Shown piece by piece: positions 18,323-26,154 of a stretch of DNA of 64,000 nucleotides. The notes beneath the pieces are model-generated. The model was not told the DNA's origin, did not search any database, and was given only the letters and a program-made list of their open reading frames with translations. The position numbers and the translations under genes are program-made. The first letter of the stretch is position 1, and every line of letters starts with the position of its first letter. The stretch comes from a virus. Where the stretch lies: positions 24,001 to 88,000 of the IMG/VR virus record IMGVR_UViG_3300005253_000487; one strand, given 5' to 3'.

Positions 18323-18657
18323 CGCTATACCGGAATCGAGGCGCCCGCTTCCCGCGGGATGATGAACAAGGTCATTGGGAGACGGACGCTGTGCACGAGC
18401 CCACGGAACATGAGTTGCGGACGCGTGCGCACAAATTGGTTGCCGTCTCCGCACTGGACCCCGAGTATGTAGAATCAGTATCGGCAACACTCGCAGAGGA
18501 GGTTATTGATCCCTCAACGGGGCTTGCCGAATGGCCTATACAGATGCGCCCGGAGATGTATGTGCGTCTGCATCCTGAAGGCAAACATGCTGACCTTGCT
18601 CGTGCCCACGTGGCGCAGGCTGAGGAGGATGCAGACCCTGATGCCGAGGACATCTGA
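18319..18657 (+). CDS. hypothetical head-module protein (112 aa), paralogue of the previous gene
   Basis: ATG overlaps the upstream stop (ATGA). The C-terminal part repeats the E-W-x-I-x-M-x-P-x-x-Y-V-R-L-H-P-E-G-x-H-A-x-L-A-R motif of its neighbour, ending in an acidic tail (EDADPDAEDI). The pair seems to come from a tandem duplication that left the C-terminal motif and let the front diverge. Confidence 0.6.
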   Translation: MTLYRNRGARFPRDDEQGHWETDAVHEPTEHELRTRAHKLVAVSALDPEYVESVSATLAEEVIDPSTGLAEWPIQMRPEMYVRLHPEGKHADLARAHVAQAEEDADPDAEDI

Positions 18658-19042
18658 GACAGCCGTCAAGGCTGTAATATCCACGTCGTTGACCACGACG
18701 CAGGTTGAACAGTTTATCGGTGACGCCTCGTTGTGGGTGGATGAGGAGTTAACCTCCTCGGGCCTATCCGCAGGACGCCTGGAGTTGATTGAACGCTACT
18801 TGACCTGTGCGCTCATACGTCTACGTGACCTTGGGTTGACGCAAGCCAAGTTCGATGACATCACTGAGCACTATCAGGTGGACAAAGAAGTCACGGACTA
18901 CCTGTTACGTGCTGCGGCAATGGATCCTACAGGTACAGTGCGCCGCTACTTCATGGCGCCCGCAGATGTGCGCCCAGTGCAGTACCGCGTAGCCACACGC
19001 TTCGTGGACGACACGGCCACTAGCCCGGCAGATGATGTATGA
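18641..19042 (+). CDS. head-tail connector / head completion protein (133 aa)
   Basis: ATG 18641 with GAGGAGG upstream; it overlaps the previous gene by 17 bases. The helical pattern LTTTQVEQFIGDASLWVDEEL followed by LELIERYLTCALIRLRDLG is typical of HK97 gp6/SPP1 gp15-type adaptors that bind below the portal. Length and position between capsid and closure protein agree. Confidence 0.65.
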   Translation: MPRTSETAVKAVISTSLTTTQVEQFIGDASLWVDEELTSSGLSAGRLELIERYLTCALIRLRDLGLTQAKFDDITEHYQVDKEVTDYLLRAAAMDPTGTVRRYFMAPADVRPVQYRVATRFVDDTATSPADDV

Positions 19043-19368
19043 GTGTCCTACTCAGTCGGCACGCGACACTGGAAACAGTGGGTGTAGAAGCACGCTCCGG
19101 TGTTGATGGGGAAGGTGCGCCTAATTACGCTGCTTCCGTAGACATAAAGTCACGTGTCACTCGATCGGAGAAAGTAGTTCTTAACGAAGAGGGCACGGAG
19201 GTCCGCACGGTGTTGAATGTGTGGACGCCCTCAACGTCAGACACACTACCCGGACGTAAGGCTCGTCTAACGTTTGGTGGTGAGAAATTCATTGTCGTTG
19301 ACCTAAAGGATGTGAAGGGGCTTGATGCCACTGCTGAACACCGACGCGTGCGTTGTCGCCGCGAATAA
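19039..19368 (+). CDS. head closure protein, SPP1 gp16-like (109 aa)
   Basis: A small beta-barrel protein (VDIKSRVTRSEKVVLNEEG, TLPGRKARLTFGGEKFIVVD) with the size, fold pattern and position of head closure/stopper proteins. ATG overlaps the upstream stop. The assignment rests on order and pattern rather than a motif. Confidence 0.55.
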   Translation: MSVLLSRHATLETVGVEARSGVDGEGAPNYAASVDIKSRVTRSEKVVLNEEGTEVRTVLNVWTPSTSDTLPGRKARLTFGGEKFIVVDLKDVKGLDATAEHRRVRCRRE

Positions 19369-19382
19369 CCTTGGGGGTGTAG

Positions 19383-19619
19383 GTGGGCACAGAGCAATGG
19401 ATGGTGGTCGCGGTGCTTTTCGGTCCTTTGGTTGGGGCGGGCATAGGAACATTCTTTGGGTTACGTGGGGCCATTAACGGTCTTGCACAACGTTCGAAGC
19501 GGATGGAAGGGACGTTGGTTGAGGTGCGTGACTACACGCGCGACACGTCCAGGTTGCTGGAAGGAACACTTGGTAAGCAAGTCGGTGAAATCCATACGGA
19601 GGTCACGCGGGGTGACTAG
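19383..19619 (+). CDS. small membrane protein (78 aa)
   Basis: GTG 19383. Residues ~7-28 (MVVAVLFGPLVGAGIGTFFG) form one membrane span with small-residue packing; the remaining 45 residues form a charged helix likely to be a coiled coil. A membrane protein inside a head-tail module is unexpected. Its TAG overlaps the next GTG. Function unknown. Confidence 0.55.
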   Translation: MGTEQWMVVAVLFGPLVGAGIGTFFGLRGAINGLAQRSKRMEGTLVEVRDYTRDTSRLLEGTLGKQVGEIHTEVTRGD

Positions 19620-20092
19620 TGGCTAGAGGTGCCCAGAAGACGCGCAAGAGTTTTAAGGCTGCCGCAAAGCAGATTGAGAAACTGCGAAAGAACCTTGGGA
19701 AGAGAATGGCCTCGGGTCTTAGACTCATTGGTGAAGAGATCATGTTGGATGTGAAAGCTTCTCGGCCGGGCGCTGGAGTACCAGTGGACAAAGGACCATT
19801 GCGTGCAAGCGGTAGAGTGGAAGGTCCGGTGGCGGATCAAGTGTTCTTGGACTTTGGGGGCAGTGCGGCGCCTTACGCTGTGGTGCAGCATGAAGATACA
19901 ACGTTGCAGCATAGCGTTGGTGAACCGCGCTATTTGGTACGAGGCATTGAACGGTGGAAGAGAAATGGGGAGAGTGTGCGGCGGGCAATGGCTCATTTGA
20001 AAGTGGCCGTAGACCGGGTGGCTAAGGGGCAGCGTGCATCCACGCGTGGTGTGGGTATAGGAAGTGTGCGGCGAAGAGGAAGGGTGCGTTAA
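19619..20092 (+). CDS. tail completion / HK97 gp10-like protein (157 aa)
   Basis: The helical basic N-terminus (residues ~5-45) is followed by VPVDKGPLRASGRVEGPV and FGGSAAPYAVVQHEDTTLQH, the L-R-x-S and Y-A-x-x-Q-H-E pattern of the HK97 gp10 family that joins tail to head. The C-terminus is very basic. GTG overlaps the previous stop and TAATG links it to the next gene. Confidence 0.75.
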   Translation: MARGAQKTRKSFKAAAKQIEKLRKNLGKRMASGLRLIGEEIMLDVKASRPGAGVPVDKGPLRASGRVEGPVADQVFLDFGGSAAPYAVVQHEDTTLQHSVGEPRYLVRGIERWKRNGESVRRAMAHLKVAVDRVAKGQRASTRGVGIGSVRRRGRVR

Positions 20093-20511
20093 TGGGTGCC
20101 GTCGTTGATGTCTATCAACATCTCATCACCCAGGGACATGCGGAAGGTTCTACAGGCTGGGACATTGTGAAGCGGATGTTGTCGGATGTGGATGTCAATG
20201 ATCAATTGATCGTTGTGACAGATGATGGGGGGGCACTTCCGGAGATTAAAGAAATCTTAGGCATTGGTGACAGTGCCTTGCATGATATTGGTGTGTTGGT
20301 GTTGGTGCGTGGTGCACCCTTCAAGGGTGATGCAAATTTGACGAAAGCATTGGACATCTTTATTGAGTTACACGGTAAGCGCGACGTGACGTTGAACGGA
20401 ACGCAGTACATGCGGATTAAGGCCATGACGCCTGAGCCTATCTTTATTGGCTTTGACGATAAGAATCGTCCGCGCCATACGACAGGCTATATGCTATTGG
20501 TAGACGCATGA
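20092..20511 (+). CDS. tail terminator / minor capsid-type protein (139 aa)
   Basis: Alpha/beta protein whose pattern (DIGVLVLVRGAPFKGDANL, ALDIFIELHGKRDVTLNG, YMRIKAM) and position after the gp10-like gene match the tail terminator family that caps the tail tube. TAATG overlap with the upstream gene. Confidence 0.65.
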   Translation: MGAVVDVYQHLITQGHAEGSTGWDIVKRMLSDVDVNDQLIVVTDDGGALPEIKEILGIGDSALHDIGVLVLVRGAPFKGDANLTKALDIFIELHGKRDVTLNGTQYMRIKAMTPEPIFIGFDDKNRPRHTTGYMLLVDA

Positions 20512-20546
20512 GAAACCATTCAGGTAGGAGGAGGGGGTAAAGTAAA

Positions 20547-20975
20547 ATGCCAAAATATCTTCCGCACGGCACTACGTTCAGCATCGGGAGCAAGTTGGTG
20601 GGGGGCCTTATTTCCATCGGCGTTCCCGATCGCTCGCGCGGAGAGGCAGAAACAACGGACACCGATTCTGCAGGGGACCGGGAGTGGATAGCCGGTCTAA
20701 GAGAAGGCGGCGGTGTGGAGTTGACATTTCGGCACGATCCGGATGACGTTGGTCAGCTTCAATTGGAAACCAACTTCAATGCGTCTGTGGCTGCATCGAA
20801 GGAAGAGTGTATCATCACCCTACCGGAGGTGGCTACTGCGGCGTCGGGATCGCGCACGTACACCTTCGACGGTTTCGTAACCCAGCCGCCAACCGGTGAC
20901 TTGGGTCTAGCGGATGATGACGCGGCCGAGCAGACAGCGGTTATCAAGCTGTCTGATAAAGTCACCATCGCATAA
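20547..20975 (+). CDS. major tail (tube) protein (142 aa)
   Basis: A strong AGGAGGAGGGGG ribosome binding site precedes it, as expected for an abundant product. The chain is beta-rich (GGVELTFRHDPDDVGQLQLE, SRTYTFDGFVTQPP) and has the length and position of a siphovirus tube protein, just before the tail chaperones and tape measure. Confidence 0.75.
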   Translation: MPKYLPHGTTFSIGSKLVGGLISIGVPDRSRGEAETTDTDSAGDREWIAGLREGGGVELTFRHDPDDVGQLQLETNFNASVAASKEECIITLPEVATAASGSRTYTFDGFVTQPPTGDLGLADDDAAEQTAVIKLSDKVTIA

Positions 20976-21003
20976 GTGAAAGGGAAGAAAGGAAAGGCTT
21001 AGG

Positions 21004-21447
21004 ATGAGTAAGGTAACGCAGTCTACGCCAACCCCAACCCCAACCCCAACCCCAACCAGGGGTGTAGTGATCGTCCTTGATAAGGAGCGCAGGTTACGCT
21101 ACTCGTTGGGCACTATTAGAAAGATGCGCGAGGAGTTTGGCGATAACGTCCTCGAATCAGGTTTACCCCACGACGCTATAGGCAAGCTGTTGTGGTTTGG
21201 ACTTGTCCATGACGATGAGAACCTCACGCCTGGAGATGTAGAAGAGCTTGTGGATCTCGAACACCTGGATGAGATCATGAAGGCTGTGACTAAGGCGACG
21301 GGGGGGCGGTCTCGAATTGAATTGATCGAGGCGGGTACGAAGTTGAGTCCCGCCCCCCCTCCTCAGCAGCCCGTAGCCAAGACGACGGAGGCTACGGGCG
21401 AGGAGACGAAGGACGAGGAAGTGACAGTGTCGACGCCGCAGAGCTGA
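21004..21447 (+). CDS. tail assembly chaperone, short form (147 aa)
   Basis: Lies between tube protein and tape measure, the usual place for gpG-like chaperones. It has RGVVIVLDKERRLRYSLGTI near the start, a helical DDENLTPGDVEELVDLEHLD segment, and a disordered Pro/Thr/Glu C-terminus. The N-terminus contains a (Pro-Thr)5 tract encoded by five perfect CCAACC units (21028-21057). The end carries a run of seven C that could allow a -1 shift into the next frame. Confidence 0.65.
   Translation: MSKVTQSTPTPTPTPTPTRGVVIVLDKERRLRYSLGTIRKMREEFGDNVLESGLPHDAIGKLLWFGLVHDDENLTPGDVEELVDLEHLDEIMKAVTKATGGRSRIELIEAGTKLSPAPPPQQPVAKTTEATGEETKDEEVTVSTPQS
21353..21359 (+). other. candidate -1 frameshift site (C7)
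   Basis: Seven C in a row (GCC CCC CCT in the chaperone frame). From here the -1 frame is open without a stop to the ATG of the second chaperone at 21465 and through to 21758, so a slip would fuse the two proteins as in lambda gpG-GT. Confidence 0.4.
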
Positions 21448-21464
21448 AGTGGTGGGCCGGAGCA

Positions 21465-21758
21465 ATGGCTTGCGGCATTTCTGATGCATTGTATTGGAGT
21501 CTGACACGTGAAGAATTGGTGGCAGTGCTTAAGGTTCACGCGGCACGGGAAAGGTCTGCAAATCTGCGGGCGGGTTTGGTTGCGGCTACAATTTGTAATA
21601 CGAACCCGTATAGGAAGAAGGGTGCAAGGCGCATACAGCCTGGAGACTTCTTCCGTTCTGCAAAACGGGAACACATGTCTGTAGCAGAAGCACAGAAGTT
21701 CATGAATGGATGGGCTAGCACTATTAACAAAGACGCCGCTGCTCAAGGGGGCAAATGA
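21465..21758 (+). CDS. tail assembly chaperone, frameshift extension (97 aa if separate)
   Basis: Residues KWWAGAMACGISDALYWSLT, partly upstream of the ATG, match the W-x-x-A-x-x-x-G-[IL] and [FY]-W-x-[LM]-T motif of gpT-like chaperone extensions. No good ribosome binding site is seen before ATG 21465, which supports expression by frameshift from the upstream gene. The stop overlaps the tape measure ATG. Confidence 0.6.
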   Translation: MACGISDALYWSLTREELVAVLKVHAARERSANLRAGLVAATICNTNPYRKKGARRIQPGDFFRSAKREHMSVAEAQKFMNGWASTINKDAAAQGGK

Positions 21759-24412
21759 CTGTTCTTGCAGTAGCCCGTATCGTTCTTACGGGAGACACGA
21801 TTGCGTTAACCAAATCGCTCCATGGTGCGTCGGCAGCCATGGAGCAAGCTGGACGGCGCATGACGAAGATTGGCAAGAGCTTAACTACTAAAGTCACGCT
21901 GCCTATTATAGCGATCGGTGGCGTGAGTGTGAAGATGGCTGCAACCTTCGACGCCTCCATGCGAAAGATTGTAGGTCTGGTGGGTGTGCAAAGGGATGTT
22001 GTGGATGGGTGGCGCGATGACGTCCGAAAGTTGGCCGTGCAGTATGGCTCTTCTGCTAATGAAGCAGCGGAAGCGTTGTTCTTCATCACCTCCGCAGGCT
22101 TGCGTGGCTCCGATGCAATGGAAGCCCTCGAGGCGTCACTGAAGGGCACGGCGGCGGGCATGGGGCAGACGGCAACATTGGCGGATGCTGCCACCTCGGC
22201 AATGAACGCGTATGGTGCTGCCAACGTAAGCGCGGAACGGGCGGTGGAGATCCTCACCGCTGCCGTGCGGGCTGGTAAGCTAGAGACGGCCGCGTTGGCG
22301 CCTGTCATTGGTAGATTGTTGCCTACAGCATCTGCCATGAAGATTGGCTTCGCAGAGATTGCGGGCATTTTGGCCGTATTCTCCCGTACCGGTTTGCAGG
22401 CGGCGGAGGGTGCGACGTCTTTGAATAGTGTTATGACAACACTACTCAAACCTAGTCAGTTGGCGACGGAAGCGTTGGCGGAAGTTGGGCTTACGATGGC
22501 GCAACTCCGTGAGACGGCCGCAGGTCCGCAGGGTCTTATTGGAGTGATGCGGTTGTTGGCTGATACGTTTGCGGATGATGATGAGAAGTTGACTGCCATT
22601 ATTCCAAACATTCGTGCGTTCCGTGGCGTGATGAATGTGTTGGCGCAAGATGCAGACATCGTTGATCAAGTGATGTCTGATGTAGCAAACTCCCAGGGTA
22701 TCTTGTCAGAGGCGTTCATCGCATCCATGGGCCCACTCTTCCGGATGAGGCGGGCGTGGGAACAGTTTAAGGAACTCCTACTCAGTGTAGGCTTTGCAAT
22801 CATTCCCGTCATCGTGCCCATCTTTGTAAAGATGGGGAAGGCGTTTGATGTGGTGGCGCATGAGATAGGGAATATGTCTACGACCACCAAGACGGCCGGT
22901 GTGGCCTTAGTAGGGGCGGCTGCCGCCATAGGTCCCGTCCTTGTTGGTCTGGGGTCTGCCGTGTTGGTGATGAAAGCGTTGGGTGTTGCAACGTTGACAG
23001 TGACGACTAGGTTGTTTGGGCTTAGCGCGGTAATGGGAGCAGGTAGTATACTACTCGTTGCTCTTGGCTTGACGGCGGCGGCGATGCTGAAAGTTAAACT
23101 TGCTGCTATTGAAATGGAAGCGTCAACGTTGCGTGCCACTGATAGCATAAAAGCGGGTTTCGCTGATTTAGAACCGGAGGCTGCGGCGCGTAAGGTCGCA
23201 CGCCTTAACATGGTCATAAAGACGATGGAAGGCGATGTAGACAATCTACGCACCCAGGCTGTGATGGCGCAGGCTGCGATGGTGGGTGTAGCGGATGCAA
23301 CAGCAACACAGGCTACCCCGGCGTTTCGTGAGAGTGCAGACTCTTTGCTTGCGGAGGCGGATGCGATAGAAGAAACTATTGCTAGGACGAAAGCGTTTCG
23401 TACTGCATTGCAGGCGGTGGCAAACACAGCGGTTGAGACGGCGAAGGTAGTTGATAAAGGGGCAGGTGGTGGTACTGCACCCGCCGCTTGGATGGTGGCT
23501 GCGAAAGAAGCTATGGAGCTGTTGTCAGCCTCATTACGTGAAACGGTGGTGTTGAATGAGTTGATGGGTGAGAGTTTTGATCTACCCGCTGCACAGGCTG
23601 AGGCCTACGAAGCGGCTATCGTGTCTATGGTTGAGGCAGGTGTGGACCTTGACGTGGCGGTTGGCCAGAATGGAGAAAACCTCCGAGTACTGACTGAACG
23701 TTATTTGGTATTGGCGGCGGGCGTGGACGAGGCAGAAAAGAAGACGAACGCGTTGACGGCAGCACAGGAAGACGCGAAGCGTATTATTGAAGGCATCCGC
23801 ACGCCGACAGAACAGTACGATGCGACGGTAGCAAATCTGCAAAAACACTTGGATGCAACACTGCTCACGCAAGTAGAATTCGATCGGGCGGTAGGGTTGG
23901 CAAAGACTACGTTGGCGGAGGCAACGGCAAGTGGGCTTGAATGGGGTGAGACAATGGAGCGCGCGAGTGCGCATGCATTGGACAGCTTTATTCAGTTCGC
24001 AACGACAGCCGGTGGTGAGTTTAGCGACTTTGTGAACGGGGTTATCCGAGACCTTGTACGTATGGCTGCTAAGATGGCCATTACAGGCGCCTTCAAAAGC
24101 CTTACGGCGAGCCCAATACCCGAGCTGGCGCACGGTGGGTTCCTCCCTGGAGGTAGCCTAGGGTTGGTGGGGGAGCAGGGCCCGGAGTTGGTGCAAGCGG
24201 GGAGGCAAGGGGTGACGGTGCAACCGATGAGTGGCTTGGTGGCGGCAGGAGCGGCGGACACGGGCGGTAACATTCGATTGGCGGTGACAATCCAGGCCAA
24301 TGATGCTAAGAGCTTTAAGGAGATGGTTGAAGCGCATCCGGATGTTGTCACAGCGCCTGTGATGCAGGCGCTTGCGCGTGGCCAAAATCTACGAAGACGT
24401 CTACAAGGGTGA
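21755..24412 (+). CDS. tape measure protein (885 aa)
   Basis: A TP901-type tape measure protein: N-terminal region with KSLTTKVTLPIIAIGG and the conserved helical block AATFDASMRKIVGLVGV to EAAEALFFITSAGLRG (residues ~60-135), long Ala-rich helices, hydrophobic segments around residues 340-440 (VGFAIIPVIVPIFV, GVALVGAAAAIGPVLVGLG) and a C-terminal part with FSDFVNGVIRDLVRMAAKM and ELAHGGFLPGGSLGLVGEQG, the usual tail end. Tail length scales with this gene at about 1.5 angstrom per residue, so roughly 130 nm is expected (inferred). Confidence 0.9.
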   Translation: MTVLAVARIVLTGDTIALTKSLHGASAAMEQAGRRMTKIGKSLTTKVTLPIIAIGGVSVKMAATFDASMRKIVGLVGVQRDVVDGWRDDVRKLAVQYGSSANEAAEALFFITSAGLRGSDAMEALEASLKGTAAGMGQTATLADAATSAMNAYGAANVSAERAVEILTAAVRAGKLETAALAPVIGRLLPTASAMKIGFAEIAGILAVFSRTGLQAAEGATSLNSVMTTLLKPSQLATEALAEVGLTMAQLRETAAGPQGLIGVMRLLADTFADDDEKLTAIIPNIRAFRGVMNVLAQDADIVDQVMSDVANSQGILSEAFIASMGPLFRMRRAWEQFKELLLSVGFAIIPVIVPIFVKMGKAFDVVAHEIGNMSTTTKTAGVALVGAAAAIGPVLVGLGSAVLVMKALGVATLTVTTRLFGLSAVMGAGSILLVALGLTAAAMLKVKLAAIEMEASTLRATDSIKAGFADLEPEAAARKVARLNMVIKTMEGDVDNLRTQAVMAQAAMVGVADATATQATPAFRESADSLLAEADAIEETIARTKAFRTALQAVANTAVETAKVVDKGAGGGTAPAAWMVAAKEAMELLSASLRETVVLNELMGESFDLPAAQAEAYEAAIVSMVEAGVDLDVAVGQNGENLRVLTERYLVLAAGVDEAEKKTNALTAAQEDAKRIIEGIRTPTEQYDATVANLQKHLDATLLTQVEFDRAVGLAKTTLAEATASGLEWGETMERASAHALDSFIQFATTAGGEFSDFVNGVIRDLVRMAAKMAITGAFKSLTASPIPELAHGGFLPGGSLGLVGEQGPELVQAGRQGVTVQPMSGLVAAGAADTGGNIRLAVTIQANDAKSFKEMVEAHPDVVTAPVMQALARGQNLRRRLQG

Positions 24413-24419
24413 TGCTTAG

Positions 24420-25040
24420 ATGCCTGCCTTTCCGCGTGCGATAGCTTCGAGGCTTAGTACCCCGCCAGAATTCCCTGAAGGGTTTGCAAGTTGGGGACAG
24501 TCAGGGAAGGGACAGTTCCGCTCCTTCGAAAACGTGGGTAGGATTTGGACGGAGATTTATCCGTCCTGGAATTACCTGACGACGGAAGGACGAGCACTTA
24601 TTCGCGCCATCAATTTAGCGCGGCGTGAATTAACGATCTGGACCATTCAACATCCGCACCTTATTGCCAACTATGGTGCACAAGGCGGATCTCCTTTGGT
24701 GGACGGTGCAAGCCAGGCAGGAGACACTATTCTTATTGATGGTGCGCCTGCGAGCACCCTCAATTGGTTGCGGGATGGGGACATCATTCTCATTGCAGGT
24801 AGCACACTCATCCTCGATGTCAAGGCGGACGTGGACACAGATAGTGCGGGGGATGCAACCATTCCCATCCATCCGCCCATCTTCACTGGTGGTAGTCCTA
24901 GTAATAATGCCGTCGTTACTATTGACGCATCCGCCATCAACTTCACTGCCGTGTTAGTAGGCACACAGATGCCCGACATTGAGGCGCACGGGGTGGTGGC
25001 AGCAGGCATGACGCTAACGTGGCGAGAACAACCATCATGA
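24420..25040 (+). CDS. tail tip-proximal protein (206 aa), distal tail-like
   Basis: The protein lies between the tape measure and the tail tip genes. The pattern IWTEIYPSWNYLTTEGRALI near the start, then GGSPLVDGASQAGDTILIDG, NWLRDGDIILIAGSTLILDV and TIPIHPPIFTGG is one I associate with small tail proteins of siphoviruses with J-like tips. Mostly beta structure. The exact equivalent (distal tail or gpM-like) cannot be fixed. Confidence 0.6.
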   Translation: MPAFPRAIASRLSTPPEFPEGFASWGQSGKGQFRSFENVGRIWTEIYPSWNYLTTEGRALIRAINLARRELTIWTIQHPHLIANYGAQGGSPLVDGASQAGDTILIDGAPASTLNWLRDGDIILIAGSTLILDVKADVDTDSAGDATIPIHPPIFTGGSPSNNAVVTIDASAINFTAVLVGTQMPDIEAHGVVAAGMTLTWREQPS

Positions 25041-25050
25041 GGGTGTTAGC

Positions 25051-25704
25051 ATGAGTCCAGGTACACGCACACTCGGCTCAGGCATCGCTGCGGAGCTTAC
25101 CAGTCTCAATGCGGAAGCAGTGCACCTTGTGGAGATTGTATTCTCCAGCGGTACTGAGCGTCTCAGTACGGGCACACGTGATATTGATTGGGATGGGTTT
25201 ACGTGGAGTGCAGTAGGTGGGATACTGCAGATTGGTGCTGTTGAAGAGGCGCAGTCGCCGAAGAATGCAGGCATGGATATTGCGCTCGCAGGTATTGACC
25301 AAACGATTGTCAGTGCTCTGCTGAGTGCTCACTACCGGGGACGCTCCCTTAAGTTATGGCGGGCGTATCTTGACCAAGCGACTGGCCTCATTATTGTGGA
25401 CCCCGTTCCTTTGATAGACCACTTGCAACTTGAGGGCTATCGGATTGAGGAAAACATCAGTCGTGGGAGTCCGTTGACTGTTACGATTAAGACGCGGGTA
25501 TCCTTACGTGCAAGTATCCCGGAGCGGCGGGGTATCCAGTGCAATCTGATAAGTCATCAGAGTGTACACACGGATGAGACGTTCATGCAACACGTTGCAG
25601 GTCTTAAAGGGAAGTTAAACTATTGGGGCACGGAAGCGCCAACGCGCATTGGTGGTGGGGGTGGTGGTGGAAACCAAGACGATGGTCCGGATGAGAGGCT
25701 GTAA
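25051..25704 (+). CDS. tail assembly protein (gpL/DUF2163-like, 217 aa)
   Basis: The beta-rich core (HLVEIVFSSGTERLSTGTRD, DGFTWSAVGGILQIG, ISRGSPLTVTIKT) and the ending FMQHVAGLKGKLNYWG are typical of small tail-tip proteins in the cluster before NlpC/P60-like and J-like genes. The terminal Gly-rich tail is probably disordered. No cysteine ligands for an iron-sulphur cluster, as in lambda gpL, are seen. Confidence 0.6.
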   Translation: MSPGTRTLGSGIAAELTSLNAEAVHLVEIVFSSGTERLSTGTRDIDWDGFTWSAVGGILQIGAVEEAQSPKNAGMDIALAGIDQTIVSALLSAHYRGRSLKLWRAYLDQATGLIIVDPVPLIDHLQLEGYRIEENISRGSPLTVTIKTRVSLRASIPERRGIQCNLISHQSVHTDETFMQHVAGLKGKLNYWGTEAPTRIGGGGGGGNQDDGPDERL

Positions 25705-26154
25705 ATGATTCTTCCCCGCGTACTGGATTGGCGTAGCAGGCTTGTCCCTTGGGCGGAGGGGCTACGTGGGGAACCCTACGAATGGGGGCTTACGGACTGT
25801 GGTAAGATAGCGTGCGCCGCATTGGCTGAGATGTTTGGACAGGACATCGCAGCGCTGCCCCCGTACACTACGGCCGCGGAGGCTGTCCGTGTACTGTCCG
25901 CTGCCGGTGGCGCGGGAGGAATCATGCAACGCCTCGGTGCGGAGCCCGTCACATCCATGTTCCTACAGTCAGGTGCGATTGTAGTGGACCCCGACAAGGG
26001 TGATGAACATTTTCCAGGTATCTATGTCTACGTTGAACCAATATTGATAACAAGTCATCTAGAGACGGGTGTTGAGTGGTACGAACGGGAGGGCGTGCTG
26101 GGAGCTAACGCCGTCGTCTTCAATCTTTGGGAGGCACTACTCCCCGATGGGTAG
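25705..26154 (+). CDS. NlpC/P60-like tail tip protein (DUF6950-like, 149 aa)
   Basis: Starts directly after the previous stop. The motif GEPYEWGLTDCGKIACAALAE (quoted in part: YEWGLTDCGKIAC, residues ~29-41) carries the catalytic Cys context W-G-x-x-D-C of NlpC/P60 and DUF6950 proteins. A following His (DEHFPG) could be the second catalytic residue. Such proteins sit before J and may cut peptidoglycan stem peptides during entry. The stop overlaps the start of the J-like gene. Confidence 0.7.
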   Translation: MILPRVLDWRSRLVPWAEGLRGEPYEWGLTDCGKIACAALAEMFGQDIAALPPYTTAAEAVRVLSAAGGAGGIMQRLGAEPVTSMFLQSGAIVVDPDKGDEHFPGIYVYVEPILITSHLETGVEWYEREGVLGANAVVFNLWEALLPDG

